A DNA stretch of 64,000 bases, from positions 76,949,891 through 77,013,890 of the forward strand of contig CM049317.1 in the NCBI GenBank assembly GCA_026874595.1, written 5' to 3'. This document shows positions 1 through 11,540 of this stretch, piece by piece. Position 1 is the first letter of the stretch; every line of letters starts with the position of its first letter. The notes under the pieces are model-generated. The model was not told the origin of the DNA and ran no database searches. It saw nothing but the letters and a program-made list of their open reading frames with translations. This stretch comes from Sipunculus nudus. Lineage: Eukaryota > Annelida > Sipuncula > Golfingiida > Sipunculidae. The position numbers and the translations under genes are program-made.

Positions 1-1995
1 CAAAATCCATGGGTTGCTTCGAGATTAGATTATTGGTTAATATCAGAAACATTACTCCCCTTTCTAAACTCTTCCGAAATAAAAGCGTCCACAATCTCAG
101 ATCACTGCTTAATAACGGTGACATTTCAATCAAAACTACAAAAGAAAAGAGGTCAAAGCTATTGGAAATTTAATAATGAGCTGTTATTAGAAGATGAATA
201 TGTACATTTAATAAAATCTCTTTTATGTAATCTGAAAACCAAATATAATGACGTGGAAAATAAACATACTGTTTGGGACACAGTTAAGTGCGAAATCCGC
301 GGGTATACAATCCAATATTCAAAACGGAGAAAAAAACGCAAGAAAAGAGAGGAAGAAATACTTCAGAAAGAGTTTGAAAAATTATTTGAAAAAACAAACG
401 AGAACCCAGAAGACGAAATATCTCTTCGCAAGTTAAAAGAAGTTAAAACTCATTTAGATGAAATTTTAGATGAAAAAACCAAGGGTGTTATACTCCGTTC
501 TAAACAAAGGTGGTATGAAAAGGGTGAAAAAAATACTAGTTACTTCTTCTCTTTAGAAAAAAGAAATTATAATAGTAAAAGTATTTCGACGCTTGAAAAA
601 GACGGAACTTTAATTAGTGATCAGACAAAAATATTAGAAGTATGCCATGATTTTTACCGGGACCTGTATAAATCCAAAAGAAGCAATTCAAATGGATCAA
701 TAAAATGTGTATTCTTTAACCAACCGAATACTCCAAAACTGAAAGTTCCAGATACAGAACAGCTGAAAAAACCGCTTACACTTGCAGAATGCCACCGTGC
801 ATTAAAAGAATTCAAACCGGGCAAAAGCCCTGGTCTCGATGGTTTCACATCTGAATTCTATTTATGTTTCTGGGATAGTATATCGGATTTATTCTTACAG
901 TGTATACATTATTCATTCAGAGTTAAGTCGCTTTCAGTGGAACAAAAAAGGGGCCTAATATCGTTAATTCCAAAAAAAGATAAAAACAAAAATTTAATAA
1001 AAAACTGGCGGCCAATTTCACTTCTCCCAATTGATTATAAAATAATAGCTAAAGCTTTGTCAAACAGGTTGAAACCTTATCTATCTCACCTAATCCACCC
1101 AAATCAAACAGGTTTCGTGCCAGGCCGGTATATTGGTGAAAATATAAGAATAATACAAGATATTATAAACTTATCCTCTATACATAAAATTCCAAATATA
1201 CTAATTCTGGTCGACCTAGAAAAGGCTTTTGACACCTTAGAATGGGATTTCTTGTGGCAAACATTAAATGAATATAATATACCCAGTTATTATTTGGAAT
1301 GGGTGAAGGTTCTTTATACGGACATTAGTAGTTGTGTAATGAACAATGGTTTTATGTCAGATCGATTTCTAATAAAACGGGGAGTTCGACAAGGGTGTCC
1401 ATTATCGCCCATTCTTTTTGTTTTGGCACTTGAATTATTGTCGATTAATATCCGAAATGACAAGTCAATTAGAGGGGTTACTTTCGGTAATTTAGAAATT
1501 AAACTTTCACAGTTGGCAGACGATACCACTTGTTTTGTTGCTGATCTGGTGTCAGGAAAACGGCTTCTCGAAACTATTAATCATTTTGAAAAAAAACCAG
1601 GCTTAAAAGCAAATCTAGATAAAACGGAAGCCCTGTGGTTAGGCTGCAGAGCAGGTAAAGAGGACGGTGATCTACCAGTTAGATGGACTGTTGGTAAATT
1701 TCGTGCATTGGGGATAACATTTTGTAGAAGCGAACGTGAAACTGCGGAATATAATATAAAGGAGAGAATAGAGAAAATGAAATTATTGTTGAATTCATGG
1801 TCTCGTAGATCACTAACACTTAAAGGCAAGATTCTAATCACTAAAACTATCGGTTTGTCACAGCTAATGTATTGTATGTCAATGTTTAATATACCAGATT
1901 TATATATAAAAGAGGTACAGCGCATTATCAATTCATTTATATGGAATAGCCGACCACCAAAGATAAAACAATGTGTTGATAAGGACAGTTCATAA
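1..1995 (+). pseudogene. LINE endonuclease (C-terminal end) and reverse transcriptase, frameshifted
   Basis: The frame is open from base 1, so any start near 118 is internal and artificial. Residues 1-40 are the end of the endonuclease domain with the SDH catalytic histidine motif. The reverse transcriptase follows: FVPGRYIGENIR near 1114-1150, VDLEKAFDTLEWDFL near 1210-1254 (first catalytic Asp), GVRQGCPLSPILF near 1381-1419, and LADDTT at 1513-1530 in place of the usual YADD box (the two catalytic Asp are kept). The frame ends at TAA 1993-1995, about 20 codons after homology moves to frame 2. Reading passes cleanly from frame 1 to frame 2 around 1971-1973, which points to a single indel rather than programmed frameshifting, because no slippery site or structure is apparent. 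Its product would copy the element RNA by target-primed reverse transcription if intact. Confidence 0.9.
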
Positions 1996-3226
1996 AGGGG
2001 GTTTAAAGCTTCCGGACATAGAAATACAAAACAAAGCAATAAAGGTTAGCTGGATTAGCAAAACTTTGGAAAGACCTAATTCGGTGGTAGGAAATTTAGT
2101 AAATGTATACCTGGGGAAGGCTTTTATGTCCTTCAAAGATATTCTTCAGAGTCGTTGTCTATTAAATATTCCTCGAGACTTGCCACCCTTTTATGAGAAT
2201 GTTATTAACACGCTTAAGAAAATTCGATCTTACGCATTACCAAACAGCTGCAAAGATATCGAAAAAGAGATAATCTGGTATAATACATTTATAACAACAG
2301 ATAATGGTACAAAAGGCATATTTTATAAACATTGGTACAAAGCAGGGATTCTGCGTGTCAGAGACTTGATCATGAATGGAGCCATCTTATCAATGGAAGA
2401 GTTAAAACAGAAGTTTAAGATAAATATAAATTTTATTGAATATTATGGTATAGTTAATGCAATACCAAAACATTGGAGAAGTCAGTTATTAACCCAGAGA
2501 CCTATAACACTAGATGGTCAAGACAGCAGAGAAATTAAAAACAAATCAAATAAATGTAAACATATTTATAATATATTGATAAAAACGAAATACGAAGAAC
2601 CAACAGCTTTTGCTTACTGGAAAAAAAACTACAATATCAGTCTTGAACAATTTAATATATTTATAAGCGAACCACTGAGATATGCGAGTAGTATTAAAAC
2701 ACAAGATTTTCACTTTAGATTTATGCATAAAATAATTCCGTACAAGGAGAGACTTCACCATATGAAACTTGTAGAAAATAGTATATGTGACTACTGCAAA
2801 ACGAATGTTGACACCATTGAACACAGATTCTTCTTATGTCCGAAATTGAACTCATTTTGGAATAAATGTGAACGATTATGGGAAAAATATGATAAAACAA
2901 AACTTTCATTATCACTCGACACAATCCTGTTTGGGTCTAACGATAAAACGAAATCGACTCATGCTGATAATCTGAATTTTTTTATATTACAAGCTAAAAT
3001 GTTTATACACAGACAAAAATGTTCTGAAAAAGAAATTTTGTTCAGTATTTTCCTTTGTCAAATACGTTCTGAATTAAACTGTATTAAGGTAGCTCTTTAC
3101 AATACAGCAGATGAAAAAATATTTAATGAGCGATGGAAACCCCTCTATAATGCAATTAATACAAAAAATGAAAATCAATTTGATACCGATCAGATACTTC
3201 TAGACAATACCTACTCCAGTAATTGA
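1973..3226 (+). pseudogene. LINE reverse transcriptase C-terminal region with zf-RVT motif
   Basis: This is the continuation of the preceding frame after the frameshift, not a separate gene: the residues KGGLKLPDI just after the junction are typical of the region following the thumb in L1/Tx1-like polymerases. Near the end, at about 2778-2840, there is a zinc-finger-like motif CDYC followed by an EHRFFLC stretch (CxxC...HxxxxC), matching the zf-RVT region often found at the C-terminus of LINE proteins. The stop is TGA at 3224-3226. No further breaks are seen. Confidence 0.85.
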
Positions 3227-3737
3227 TGTAACAACAAAATTGAAATGATCTGTGGAAAAATATTTTCGAACTTATGATACTAAAGAATAAGCAGGAAATA
3301 CATGTTTATTGATGTGTATACATGTATGTATATATTTGTTTTGTATATGTATGTAAAGGTATGTGTACGCTTTCAATGCATGTTACTATAGCGCATGTTG
3401 ACAGCCTTTTTAATTGATTAATATTGTTTTATTTATCAAGTTTTGTCTTACCTTGGTACAAATTAGAATTTTGTGTCACAAATGAACAAGTTACTTATAT
3501 ATTTACTTAAAACATATCACAGTATATACTTTACAAATTATCACAGTATATACTTATCTACATCCTTATTCTTGTTCTGTCCATGTAATCAATTAAGCGT
3601 CACCTTTTCCAATAAATCTCGACGTCGATGATGAAATATAATACATGTGACAATTTAAACCAGTCTGAGACGTCAAAAAATAATAAAAAAAAAAAAAAAA
3701 AAGTCTCACGCAGAAACAACAAGAAAAAATGACAGCG
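3227..3737 (+). other. LINE 3' untranslated region and poly-A tail, then short unique DNA
   Basis: AT-rich, with TG/TA-rich text at 3300-3360 and a duplicated ATCACAGTATATACTT string near 3514-3556. An A-rich run at about 3676-3702 may be the retrotransposon tail. The 27-bp minisatellite begins about 35 bp later. No coding potential. Confidence 0.5.
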
Positions 3738-4809
3738 AACCAACAGCTTATCAGCAGCATTAACCGTCAGCTGCTTACTAGCAACATTAACCGTCTGCTG
3801 TACCATCAACTTTTACCTCAGCTGCTTTTCAGCAACATTAATCGTCAGCTTCTTATCAGCGACATTAACCGTCTGCTGTACCAGCAACATTAACTGTCAG
3901 CTGCTTATCAGCAACATTAATCGTCAGCTGCTTATCAGCAACATTAACCGCCAGCTGCTTATCAGCAAAATTAACCGTGAGGTGATTATCAGCAACTTAA
4001 ACCGCCAGCTGCTTATCAGCAACTTTAACCGTCAGCTTCTTGTCAGCAGCATTCTCCGCCAGCTGCTTATCAGCAAACTTTATCCGTCAGCTGCCTATCA
4101 GCAACATTAACCGTCAGCTGCTTATCAGCAACATTAATTGTCAGCTGCTTATAAGCAACTTAAACCGCCAGCTGCTTATCAGCAACTTTAACCGTCAGCT
4201 TCTTGTCAGCAGGATTCTCCGCCAGCTGCTTATCAGCAAACTTTAACCGTCAGCTGCTTACCAGCAACTTTAACCGTCAGCCGCTTTTCAGCAACTTTAA
4301 CCGTCAGCTGCTTATCAGCAACTTTAACCGTCAGCTGCTTATCAGCAACTTAAACCGCCAGCTGCTTATCAGCAACTTTAACCGGCAGCTTCTTATCAGC
4401 AACATTTACTATCAGCTGCTTACCAGCAACATTAACCGTCAGCTGCTTACCAGCAACATTAACCGTCAGCTGCTTACCAGTAACATTAACCGTCAGCTGC
4501 TTACCAGCAACTTTAACTGTCAGCTGCTTACCAGCAACATTAACCGTCAGCTGCTTACCAGCAACTTTAACCGTCAGCTCCTTACCAGCAACTTTAACCG
4601 TCAGCTCCTTACCAGCAACTTTAACCGTCAGCTCCTTACCAGCAACATTAACCGTCAGCTCCTTACCAGCAACTTTAACCGTCAGCTGCTGACCAGCAAC
4701 ATTGACCGTCAGCTGCAGACCAGCAACATTAACCGTCAGCTGCTTACCAGCAACATTAACTGTCAGCTGCTTACCAGCAACATTAACCGTCAGCTGCTTA
4801 CCAGCAATA
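3738..4809. repeat. 27-bp minisatellite, block I
   Basis: About 40 tandem copies of a 27-bp unit with core TTAACCGTCAGCTGCTTA followed by YCAGCAAC. Copies near the left end are more diverged (indels at 3795-3850), those from 4400 on are closely alike. Because 27 is a multiple of three and the unit lacks stops in some frames, long open frames appear on both strands (plus-strand period SNINRQLLT); these are by-products and not evidence for a protein. Almost every unit contains the palindrome CAGCTG, with some reading CAGCTC or CAGCTT. Confidence 0.95.
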
Positions 4810-4930
4810 CATCATTGAAAAGATTAATTTGTTTGATATAAGTTTGGTATACAAAGTTATATGAAATAAATTTATATAACTACTCCTTTAACGTTTTTCC
4901 TAGGGATGAGTGTAACGATAAGAATAAGAA
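4810..4930. other. Unique spacer between minisatellite blocks
   Basis: About 120 bp of AT-rich, non-repetitive sequence that separates two blocks of the same 27-bp repeat. It may be an inserted segment or the original locus around which the array grew. No open frame or terminal repeats are evident. Confidence 0.6.
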
Positions 4931-5965
4931 GCCGCGTATCAGCAACTTAAACCGTCAGCTGCTTACCAGCAACTTTAACCATCAGCCGCTTATCAGCAAC
5001 TTTAACCGTCAGCTGCTTATCAGCAACTTAAACCGCCAGCTGCTTATCAGCAACTTTAACCGTCAGCTTCTTATCAGCAACATTAACTGTCAGCTGCTTA
5101 CCAGCAACATTAACCGTCAGCTGCTTACCAGCAACATTAACCGTCAGCTCCTTACCAGCAACATTAACCGTCAGCTGCTTACCAGCAATTTTAACCGTCA
5201 GCTGCTTACCAGTAACATTAACCGTCAGCTGCTTACCAGCAACTTTAACTGTCATCTGCTTACCAGCAACATTAACCGTCAGCTGCTTACCAGCAACTTT
5301 AACCGTCAGCTCCTTACCAGCAACTTTAACCGTCAGCTCCTTACCAGCAACATTAACCGTCAGCTCCTTACCAGCACCTTTAACCGTCAGCTGCTTACCA
5401 GTAACTTTAACTGTCAGCTTCTTATCAGCACCTTTAACCACCAGCTGCTTATCAGCAACTTTAACCGTCAGCTTCTTATCAGCAACATTAACTTTCAGCT
5501 GCTTACCAGCAACATTAACCGTCAGCTGCTTACCAGCAACATTAACCATCAGCTGCTTACCAGCAACATTAACCGTCAGCTGCTTACCAGCAACTTTAAC
5601 TGTCAGCTGCTTACCAGCACCTTTAACCGTCAGCTGCTTACCAGCAACTTTAACCGTCAGCTGCTTACCAGCAATTTTAACCGTCAGCTGCATGCTTACC
5701 AGCGCCTTTAACCGTCAGCTGCTTACCAGCAACTTTAACTGTCAGCTGCTTACCAGCACCTTTAACTGTCAGCTGCTTACCAGCAACATTAACCGTCAGC
5801 TTCTTATCAGCAACTTTAACCGTCAGCTGCTTATCAGCAACTTTAACCGTCAGCTGCTTACAAGCAACATTAACCGTCAGCTGCTTACCAGTAACTTTAA
5901 CCGTCAAATTCTTATCAGCAACTTTAACCGTCAGCTGCTTATCAGCAACTTTAACCGTCAGCTGC
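4931..5965. repeat. 27-bp minisatellite, block II
   Basis: About 38 further copies of the same 27-bp unit, with variants at fixed positions (AACATT, AACTTT, ACCTTT before AACCG; TTACC or TTATC after CAGCTGC). The minus strand reads as a continuous GKQLTVNVA period over 5028-5693, again only because the period is a multiple of three. The block ends abruptly at 5964-5966, where the 22-bp array starts with no spacer. Confidence 0.95.
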
Positions 5966-8387
5966 TATAACAGGGCTTTGTCATTACTGTAACAGGGCCT
6001 TGTCACTATTGAAACAAGGCTTTGTCACTACTATAACAGGGTTTTGTCACTACTATAACAGGGCTTTTTCGCAAATTAAACAGGGCTTTTTCACTTCTGT
6101 AACAGGGCTATGTCACTAAAAAGGGCTTTTTCACTACCTAAATAGGTCCTTGTTACTACTATAACTGGGCTTTGTCACTACTTCAACAGGGCCTTGTTAC
6201 TACTATAACATGGCTTTGTCATTACTGTAACAGGGCCTTGTCACTACTGAAACAGAGCCTTCACACTACTATAACAGGGCCTTGTAACTACTATAAAAGG
6301 GCTTTGTCATTACTGTGACAGGGCTTTGTCACTATTGTAATAAGGCTTTGCCACTACTATAACAGGGTTTTGTCACTAATTTTTCGCAAATTAAACAGGG
6401 CCTTTTCACTTCTGTAACAAGGTTATGTCACTAAAAAGGGCTTTTCACTACCTTAATAGGTCCTTGTCACTACAATAACTGGGCTTTGTCGGCACTTTAA
6501 CAGGGCCTTGTCAGTACTGAAACAGAGCCTTCACACTACGGTAACAGGGCCTTGTCACTACTGTAGCTGGTCTTTTTCACTACTGAAACAGGGCTTTGTC
6601 ACTACTTCAACAGGTCCTTGTCACTACTATAACAGGGCTTTGTCATTACTGTAACAGGGCTTTGTCACTATTGCAACAGGGCTTTGTCACTATTGTAACA
6701 AGGCATTTTCACTATTATAAGAGGGTTTTGTCGCTACTCTAACAGGGCTTTTCGCAAATTTAACAGGGCCTTGTCACTTCTGTAACAGGGCTATGTCACT
6801 AAAAAGGACTTTGTCACTACTTCAACAGGGCCTTGTCACTACTTAAACAGGGCCTTGTGTCTACTTTAACAGGGCCTTGTCACTACTTTAACAGGGCTAT
6901 GTCACTACTTTCACAGGGCCTTGTAACTACTGTTACAAGGCCTTGTCAGTTCTTTAACAGGGCTTTTTCACCACTGTAACGGGCCTTTGTCACTACTATT
7001 ACAGGGCTTTGTCACCACTTCAACAGGGCCTTGTCACTTCTGTATCAGGGTCTTGTCACTACAGTAACAGGGCCTTGTCACTACTATAACTGGGCTTTGT
7101 CGCAATTTTAACAGGGCCTTGTCACTACTTTAACAGGGCTTTGTCATTTCTGAAACAGGGCCTTGTCACTACTTCAACGAGCCTTGTCACTACTTAAACA
7201 TGGCTTTGTCACTTCTGTTACAGGGCTATGTCTCTACTTCAACAGGGCCTTGTCACTACTGTAACAGGGCCTTGTCACTACTTGAACAAGGCCATGTCAC
7301 TACTGTAACAGGGCTATGTCTCTACTTCAACAGGGCCTTGTCACTACTGTAACAGGGCCTTGTCACTACTTAAACAAGGCCATGTCACTACTGTAACAGG
7401 GCTTGGTCACTACTTCAACAGGGCCTTGTCACTACTTTAACTGGGCTATGTCGCAACTTTAACAGGGCCTTGTCACTACTTTAACAGGGCTTTGTCACTA
7501 CTGTTACAGGGCTATGTCACTACTTCAACAGGGCCTTGTCACTTCTGTATCAGGGTCTTGTCACTACAGTAACAGGGCCTTGTCACTACTTTAACAAGGC
7601 CATGTCACTACTGTAACAGGGCTTGTTCACTACTTCAACAGGGCCTTGTCACTACTTTAACTGGGCTTTGTCGCAACTTTAACAGGGCCTTGTCACTACT
7701 GTAACAGGGCTTGGTCACTACTTCAACAGGGCCTTGTCACTACTTAAACTGGGCTTTGTCGCAACTTTAACAGGGCCTTGTCACTACTTTAACAGGGCTT
7801 TGTCACTACTGTTACAGGGCTATGTCACTACTTCAACAGGGCCTTGTCACTTCTGTATCAGGGTCTTGTCACTACAGTAACAGGGCCTTGTCACTACTAT
7901 AACTGGGCTTTGTCGCAACTTTAACAGGGCCTAATCACTACTTTAACAGGGCTTTGTCACTACTGTAACAGGGTCTTGTCACTACAGTAACAGGGCCTTG
8001 TCACTAATGTAATAAGGCTTTGTCACTACTTTAACAGGGTCTTGTGTCTACTGTAACAGGGCCTTGTCACTACTGTAATAGGCCCTTGTCACTACTGTAA
8101 CAGGGCCTAGTCACTACTGTAACAGGACCTTGTGACTACTGTAACACGCCTTGTCTCTACTTTAACAGGGCCATGACACTACTGTAACAGGGCCTTGTCA
8201 ATACAGTAACATGTCCTTGTCACTACTTTAACAGGGCCATGTCACTACTGTAACAGGGCCTTGTCACTACTGTATCATGTACTTGTCACTACTTTAACAG
8301 GGCCATGTCACTACTGTAACAGGGCCTTGTCCCTACTGTATCATGTACTTGTTACTACTTTAAGAGGGCCATGTCACTACTGTAAAA
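5966..8387. repeat. 22-bp minisatellite with higher-order blocks
   Basis: About 110 copies of a 22-bp unit with core AACAGGGCCTTGTCACTACT. Variation is patchy at the left end (5966-6800, with AAAAAGGG and CGCAAATT variants) and more uniform to the right. Larger blocks recur: a run of variant units including TCTGTATCAGGGTCTTGTC is found at about 7035, 7550 and 7850, each followed by CACTACAGTAACAGGGCC, showing multi-unit duplications. The period is not a multiple of three and no protein is expected. Confidence 0.95.
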
Positions 8388-8890
8388 AAATCGGGACCTC
8401 ACATAATGCATGTTGGAAAGATCGGACTCATTGCACAGAGGTATTGCTGTTCAAAACACTGTACAGTCCCAGCCTGTGATGGCGACCTATTCACTGTCTA
8501 AAGGCCAGGTTATTATCAGATGGCGCAGCCACAAGGAGCTGGCGTGAGAGTGAAAGTTGGTCCCCCAGGAGGTGGGTACAAAGGACTCTGTATTGTCGGG
8601 AATCCAAACGGTTCCCGGGTTAAAAAAAAACAATAAGCCATATGTACAACTGTATACGGGCAGTATAATGATTTGACAAACCCAATGGTAGAAAAAATAC
8701 TTGTGTCGAGGGCCCAAACTCACCAATGCCTCAACCCTCCACTTAAGCCTACCTTCGACAGTACCACTGTCAAAGTAATGGCACAACCAGCCATGAATCC
8801 ATCTGTGTGTGCTCAAAATAATCGGGACTCATCTGGGATGAACCAGTTATTAGCTGATTTATATACAAAAACTGATGGTGGTGGACCCGT
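8388..8890. other. Low-information segment left of the gypsy remnant
   Basis: About 500 bp after the 22-bp array. A 74-codon open stretch at 8673-8897 reads into the area just before the retroviral-type protease remnant and could be decayed gag/protease-linker sequence, but no zinc knuckle or other gag signature is visible. No LTR could be recognised. Confidence 0.3.
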
Positions 8891-11540
8891 AGCTTAAGGA
8901 ACCGTCGCAGCTCTAGAAATTTCCTGGTTAGTGGACACAGGTTACTACACTTCATGAATCTTTTAATATAGAGAAATTTTTGTTTCATGGTAATTGGTTT
9001 CCGTTGACTGTGTAAAACGGACTAGAAATTCCGTATGTGAGTAATGTTATCATTGGGCAGTATGGTAAACCAGGTTGGAATTTAAATAATAAAGGATTCT
9101 CCAAATAGTAATAATTTTTGTACAGTGCCTAGAGTTATTGGAATGGGTGTATTAAGTCTGTGCTTAGTCAAAATAATGTTGCCATTAATAGCATAAAGTG
9201 CTTCAAGATAGACCCTACCTCTTGTTTTGTACGAGTTTTTTGGACACATAAAAAGTTTTAAAGGAAATCTGATTGTCATGCCTGTCCTTATAGATATTTC
9301 TCAGGAATCTCTAATAATTCAGTAGCTTATTCAGGATTAGAAAATGTTTGGCTTAAAGGAGAAACATCTAACAACTAAAGAGCCTGAAACAAATGTACAA
9401 ATCCAAGACTCCGTGATATCTCGGATAGATTTGTCAAAAAATTGACCTCACCATGAACTTTACGTGACCTGAATAGCATATCCATTATTGAATTATCATT
9501 AGCATAACTGTTCCTAGCAGCCAATCAGGTCTCCGATATTACTGTTAACCGTCAGTCGCCTTACAATAACAAGATTTACATAATTTGTGTGACCACTCCC
9601 TAACAGAACACGTGTAGTCTGTACTAGTACCCTAGCCGGCATGTATCCCGGATATACTTTTATACAAAGGAGACAGTATAAAAAGTTCTAGGCAACGGCT
9701 GCAGGAGCCATTCCTCCGACTACCGAGTGAATGATAATGACTTACCTGGCGCGTTATTCGTATGAGACAAATAATCCAAAATATAGCAAAACAGTTCACA
9801 ATGACTGTGATATACTCAACATTTGGGAACAGAGATATAGCGATTCCAGTTGGTGACGTCATCAATGCGACATCATACGTCATCGACCTTTGTAACGTCA
9901 CTGTTGTGTTGTAAAGAGCTCTCGCAACCATGGGCATGGAAAGCTTTCTGTGAAGGAGCGTTTCGGGGTCTCATTATCATAATTAGGTGAAAAGGGCGGC
10001 GCATATGGGCTGTTGTGGTGAAGTCGAAAGTACAACAGATTGATACATCAGGTACATGCTCTTCCAAACAAACGTGCTGGGGTTTTATTAAAGGAGGTGA
10101 GCCCCCATAAGTATCAGGGCGAGCATCAGTGTTTGTGCGATGAATTTGACACCATTTTCCACGGTGCGAACAGCAGTAGCTCCAGGTAAGGATAGCAAAG
10201 TAGAAATTGTCAAAAATTGGATTAAAAAGGGGAAAACGGTCCCATGGGGATCTTTATGCCGATATGAATCCGTTATACCACATGCAGAGTTGTCAATTAA
10301 TAAAAGTTGAAATTTCTGGGACAGATATGATACAAGGTACTCTAAAGCAAATTGTCTTCTCCGAAGTTTATGTCAAAGAAAGTTCTTCACATATTTCAAT
10401 ATTCCCATGATCACCATGATACAGACATTGTTATAACAAAGTCCTACTGGCCAAAAATGCAAAGTAAAGTACGAGAGCACTTCAGAAAGTTCAATGCTGG
10501 CAAAACCGCCCAAAGTAGACGTACCTATGGGAAACCTGCTGTCTGATAAACCTGTTGAAGTCTGAGCAAAATATTTCACATTATTAGACAAGGCACGAGA
10601 TGTTCATGAAAAAGTTTTGGTCGAAAACGACGCGTTGACAAAAGGGACTAAAGCTTTACCTACAAGGGCAAACAGGCAGCAACAGTAGGACCAGCGGATG
10701 ATTTCTTATAAGTTCGGAGCACAATTAAGACTACATTCGATCAAGGATGTAATTTTGAAGCAAAATACATAGCTCAACTCTCTCTGTTCCATGTATGGAA
10801 AAAAGAAGACCCATAGCTTCGCATTGGACAGTACGAAATATTCAATAGAACCCTACCTGACTTTTACGCATATTCTCTGGAGACCAGAAACAACATTGGC
10901 CAGAATATATAATTGAACTGGTCTTAACAAACGATGAAACAACACATAATAATACCGGCTGTACCCGGTTTTATATGATGTATGAAAGAGAAGTCATGTT
11001 AGGCTCTAGTTGAAATTATGGAACCTAAAAACTTGTTTACCTTGCATCAAATACGCTCACAAGATGCGTATGCTCTTGGCCGTTAGAGGTCAGATCACTC
11101 AGCTGCAAAATGTAAAGTGTATGCAGACATAGGAGCTATAGAAACGCCACTATACTTAGGACAAGAGGTGTTAAGAAGAAATCGCAATATACGAGGTAAC
11201 AAGATCCATAATGTGTGAAGAGCAGAAATGTGCAAAGTCGTGGGAAAGCTAGAAGAACAAGATGTCTGATGGTTTAACAACTTACTGGCACTGGACATTC
11301 TAAGTGAGTTGACAGAAGTGAATTAAGAAACAACCCTAAACCTGTAATCTAACAAATTCCAGAAAGACGAGTATCGGTTAGAATGAAATCTCACAAAGAT
11401 TACAGTATGGACTTCCGTGAAAAGACTAATAGTGAAGACCTCACAGTTTTAGAGCAGCCACACCATAATCATGATTATGATGGAGTCGTAGAATACGATG
11501 GTGGTGAGGAAATTTCTTAATCTGATGATAGTGAGTTTGA
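8891..11540 (+). mobile_element. Decayed Ty3/gypsy retrotransposon pol remnant
   Basis: Many stops and frameshifts, but the order of pol domains survives. The aspartic protease active-site motif WLVDTG is at 8925-8942, followed by IIGQYG near 9050-9062 where these proteases have their second conserved block. The reverse transcriptase and RNase H region (about 9300-10150) is not recognisable and is partly deleted, since only about 1.3 kb separates protease from integrase. From 10180 a linker reading WIKKGKTVPW (about 10218-10247) leads into the integrase zinc-binding region (HDHHDTD, then YWPKMQSKVREHF at about 10395-10485). The core end reads HNNTG then RFYMMYERE (10944-10995), and the C-terminal region has RNRNIRGNKI (about 11180-11209) and VVGKLEEQDV (11237-11266). 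It is dead. No LTR pair was found. Confidence 0.8.

Larger units (their letters stand above)
1..3702 (+). mobile_element. L1/Tx1-like non-LTR retrotransposon (LINE), 3' part
   Basis: A LINE whose 5' part lies outside the window. The order seen is the end of an apurinic endonuclease domain (SRLDYWLIS at 19-45, then SDH near 97-105), reverse transcriptase, and a C-terminal CCHC-type zinc-finger region, followed by about 480 bp of AT-rich untranslated sequence ending in a poly-A run at about 3684-3702. The motif style (RYIGENIR, LEKAFDTLEWDFL, GVRQGCPLSP, LADDTT) fits the L1/Tx1 group of animal LINEs; clade assignment by eye is tentative. No target-site duplication can be tested because the 5' junction is missing. 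One frameshift near 1972 makes this copy non-autonomous, but there are otherwise no in-frame stops, so it is a fairly young insertion. Confidence 0.9.

Noticed and set aside
4203-4841. 212-codon frame SNFNRQLLT on the plus strand and 221-codon GKQLTVNVA frame on the minus strand (5028-5693)
   Set aside because: Both follow from a stop-free 27-bp unit with a period divisible by three; no promoter, splice sites or unique flanking coding sequence.
3738-8387. CRISPR-like interpretation of the short tandem repeats
   Set aside because: Units are head-to-tail without unique spacers and the genome is plainly eukaryotic.
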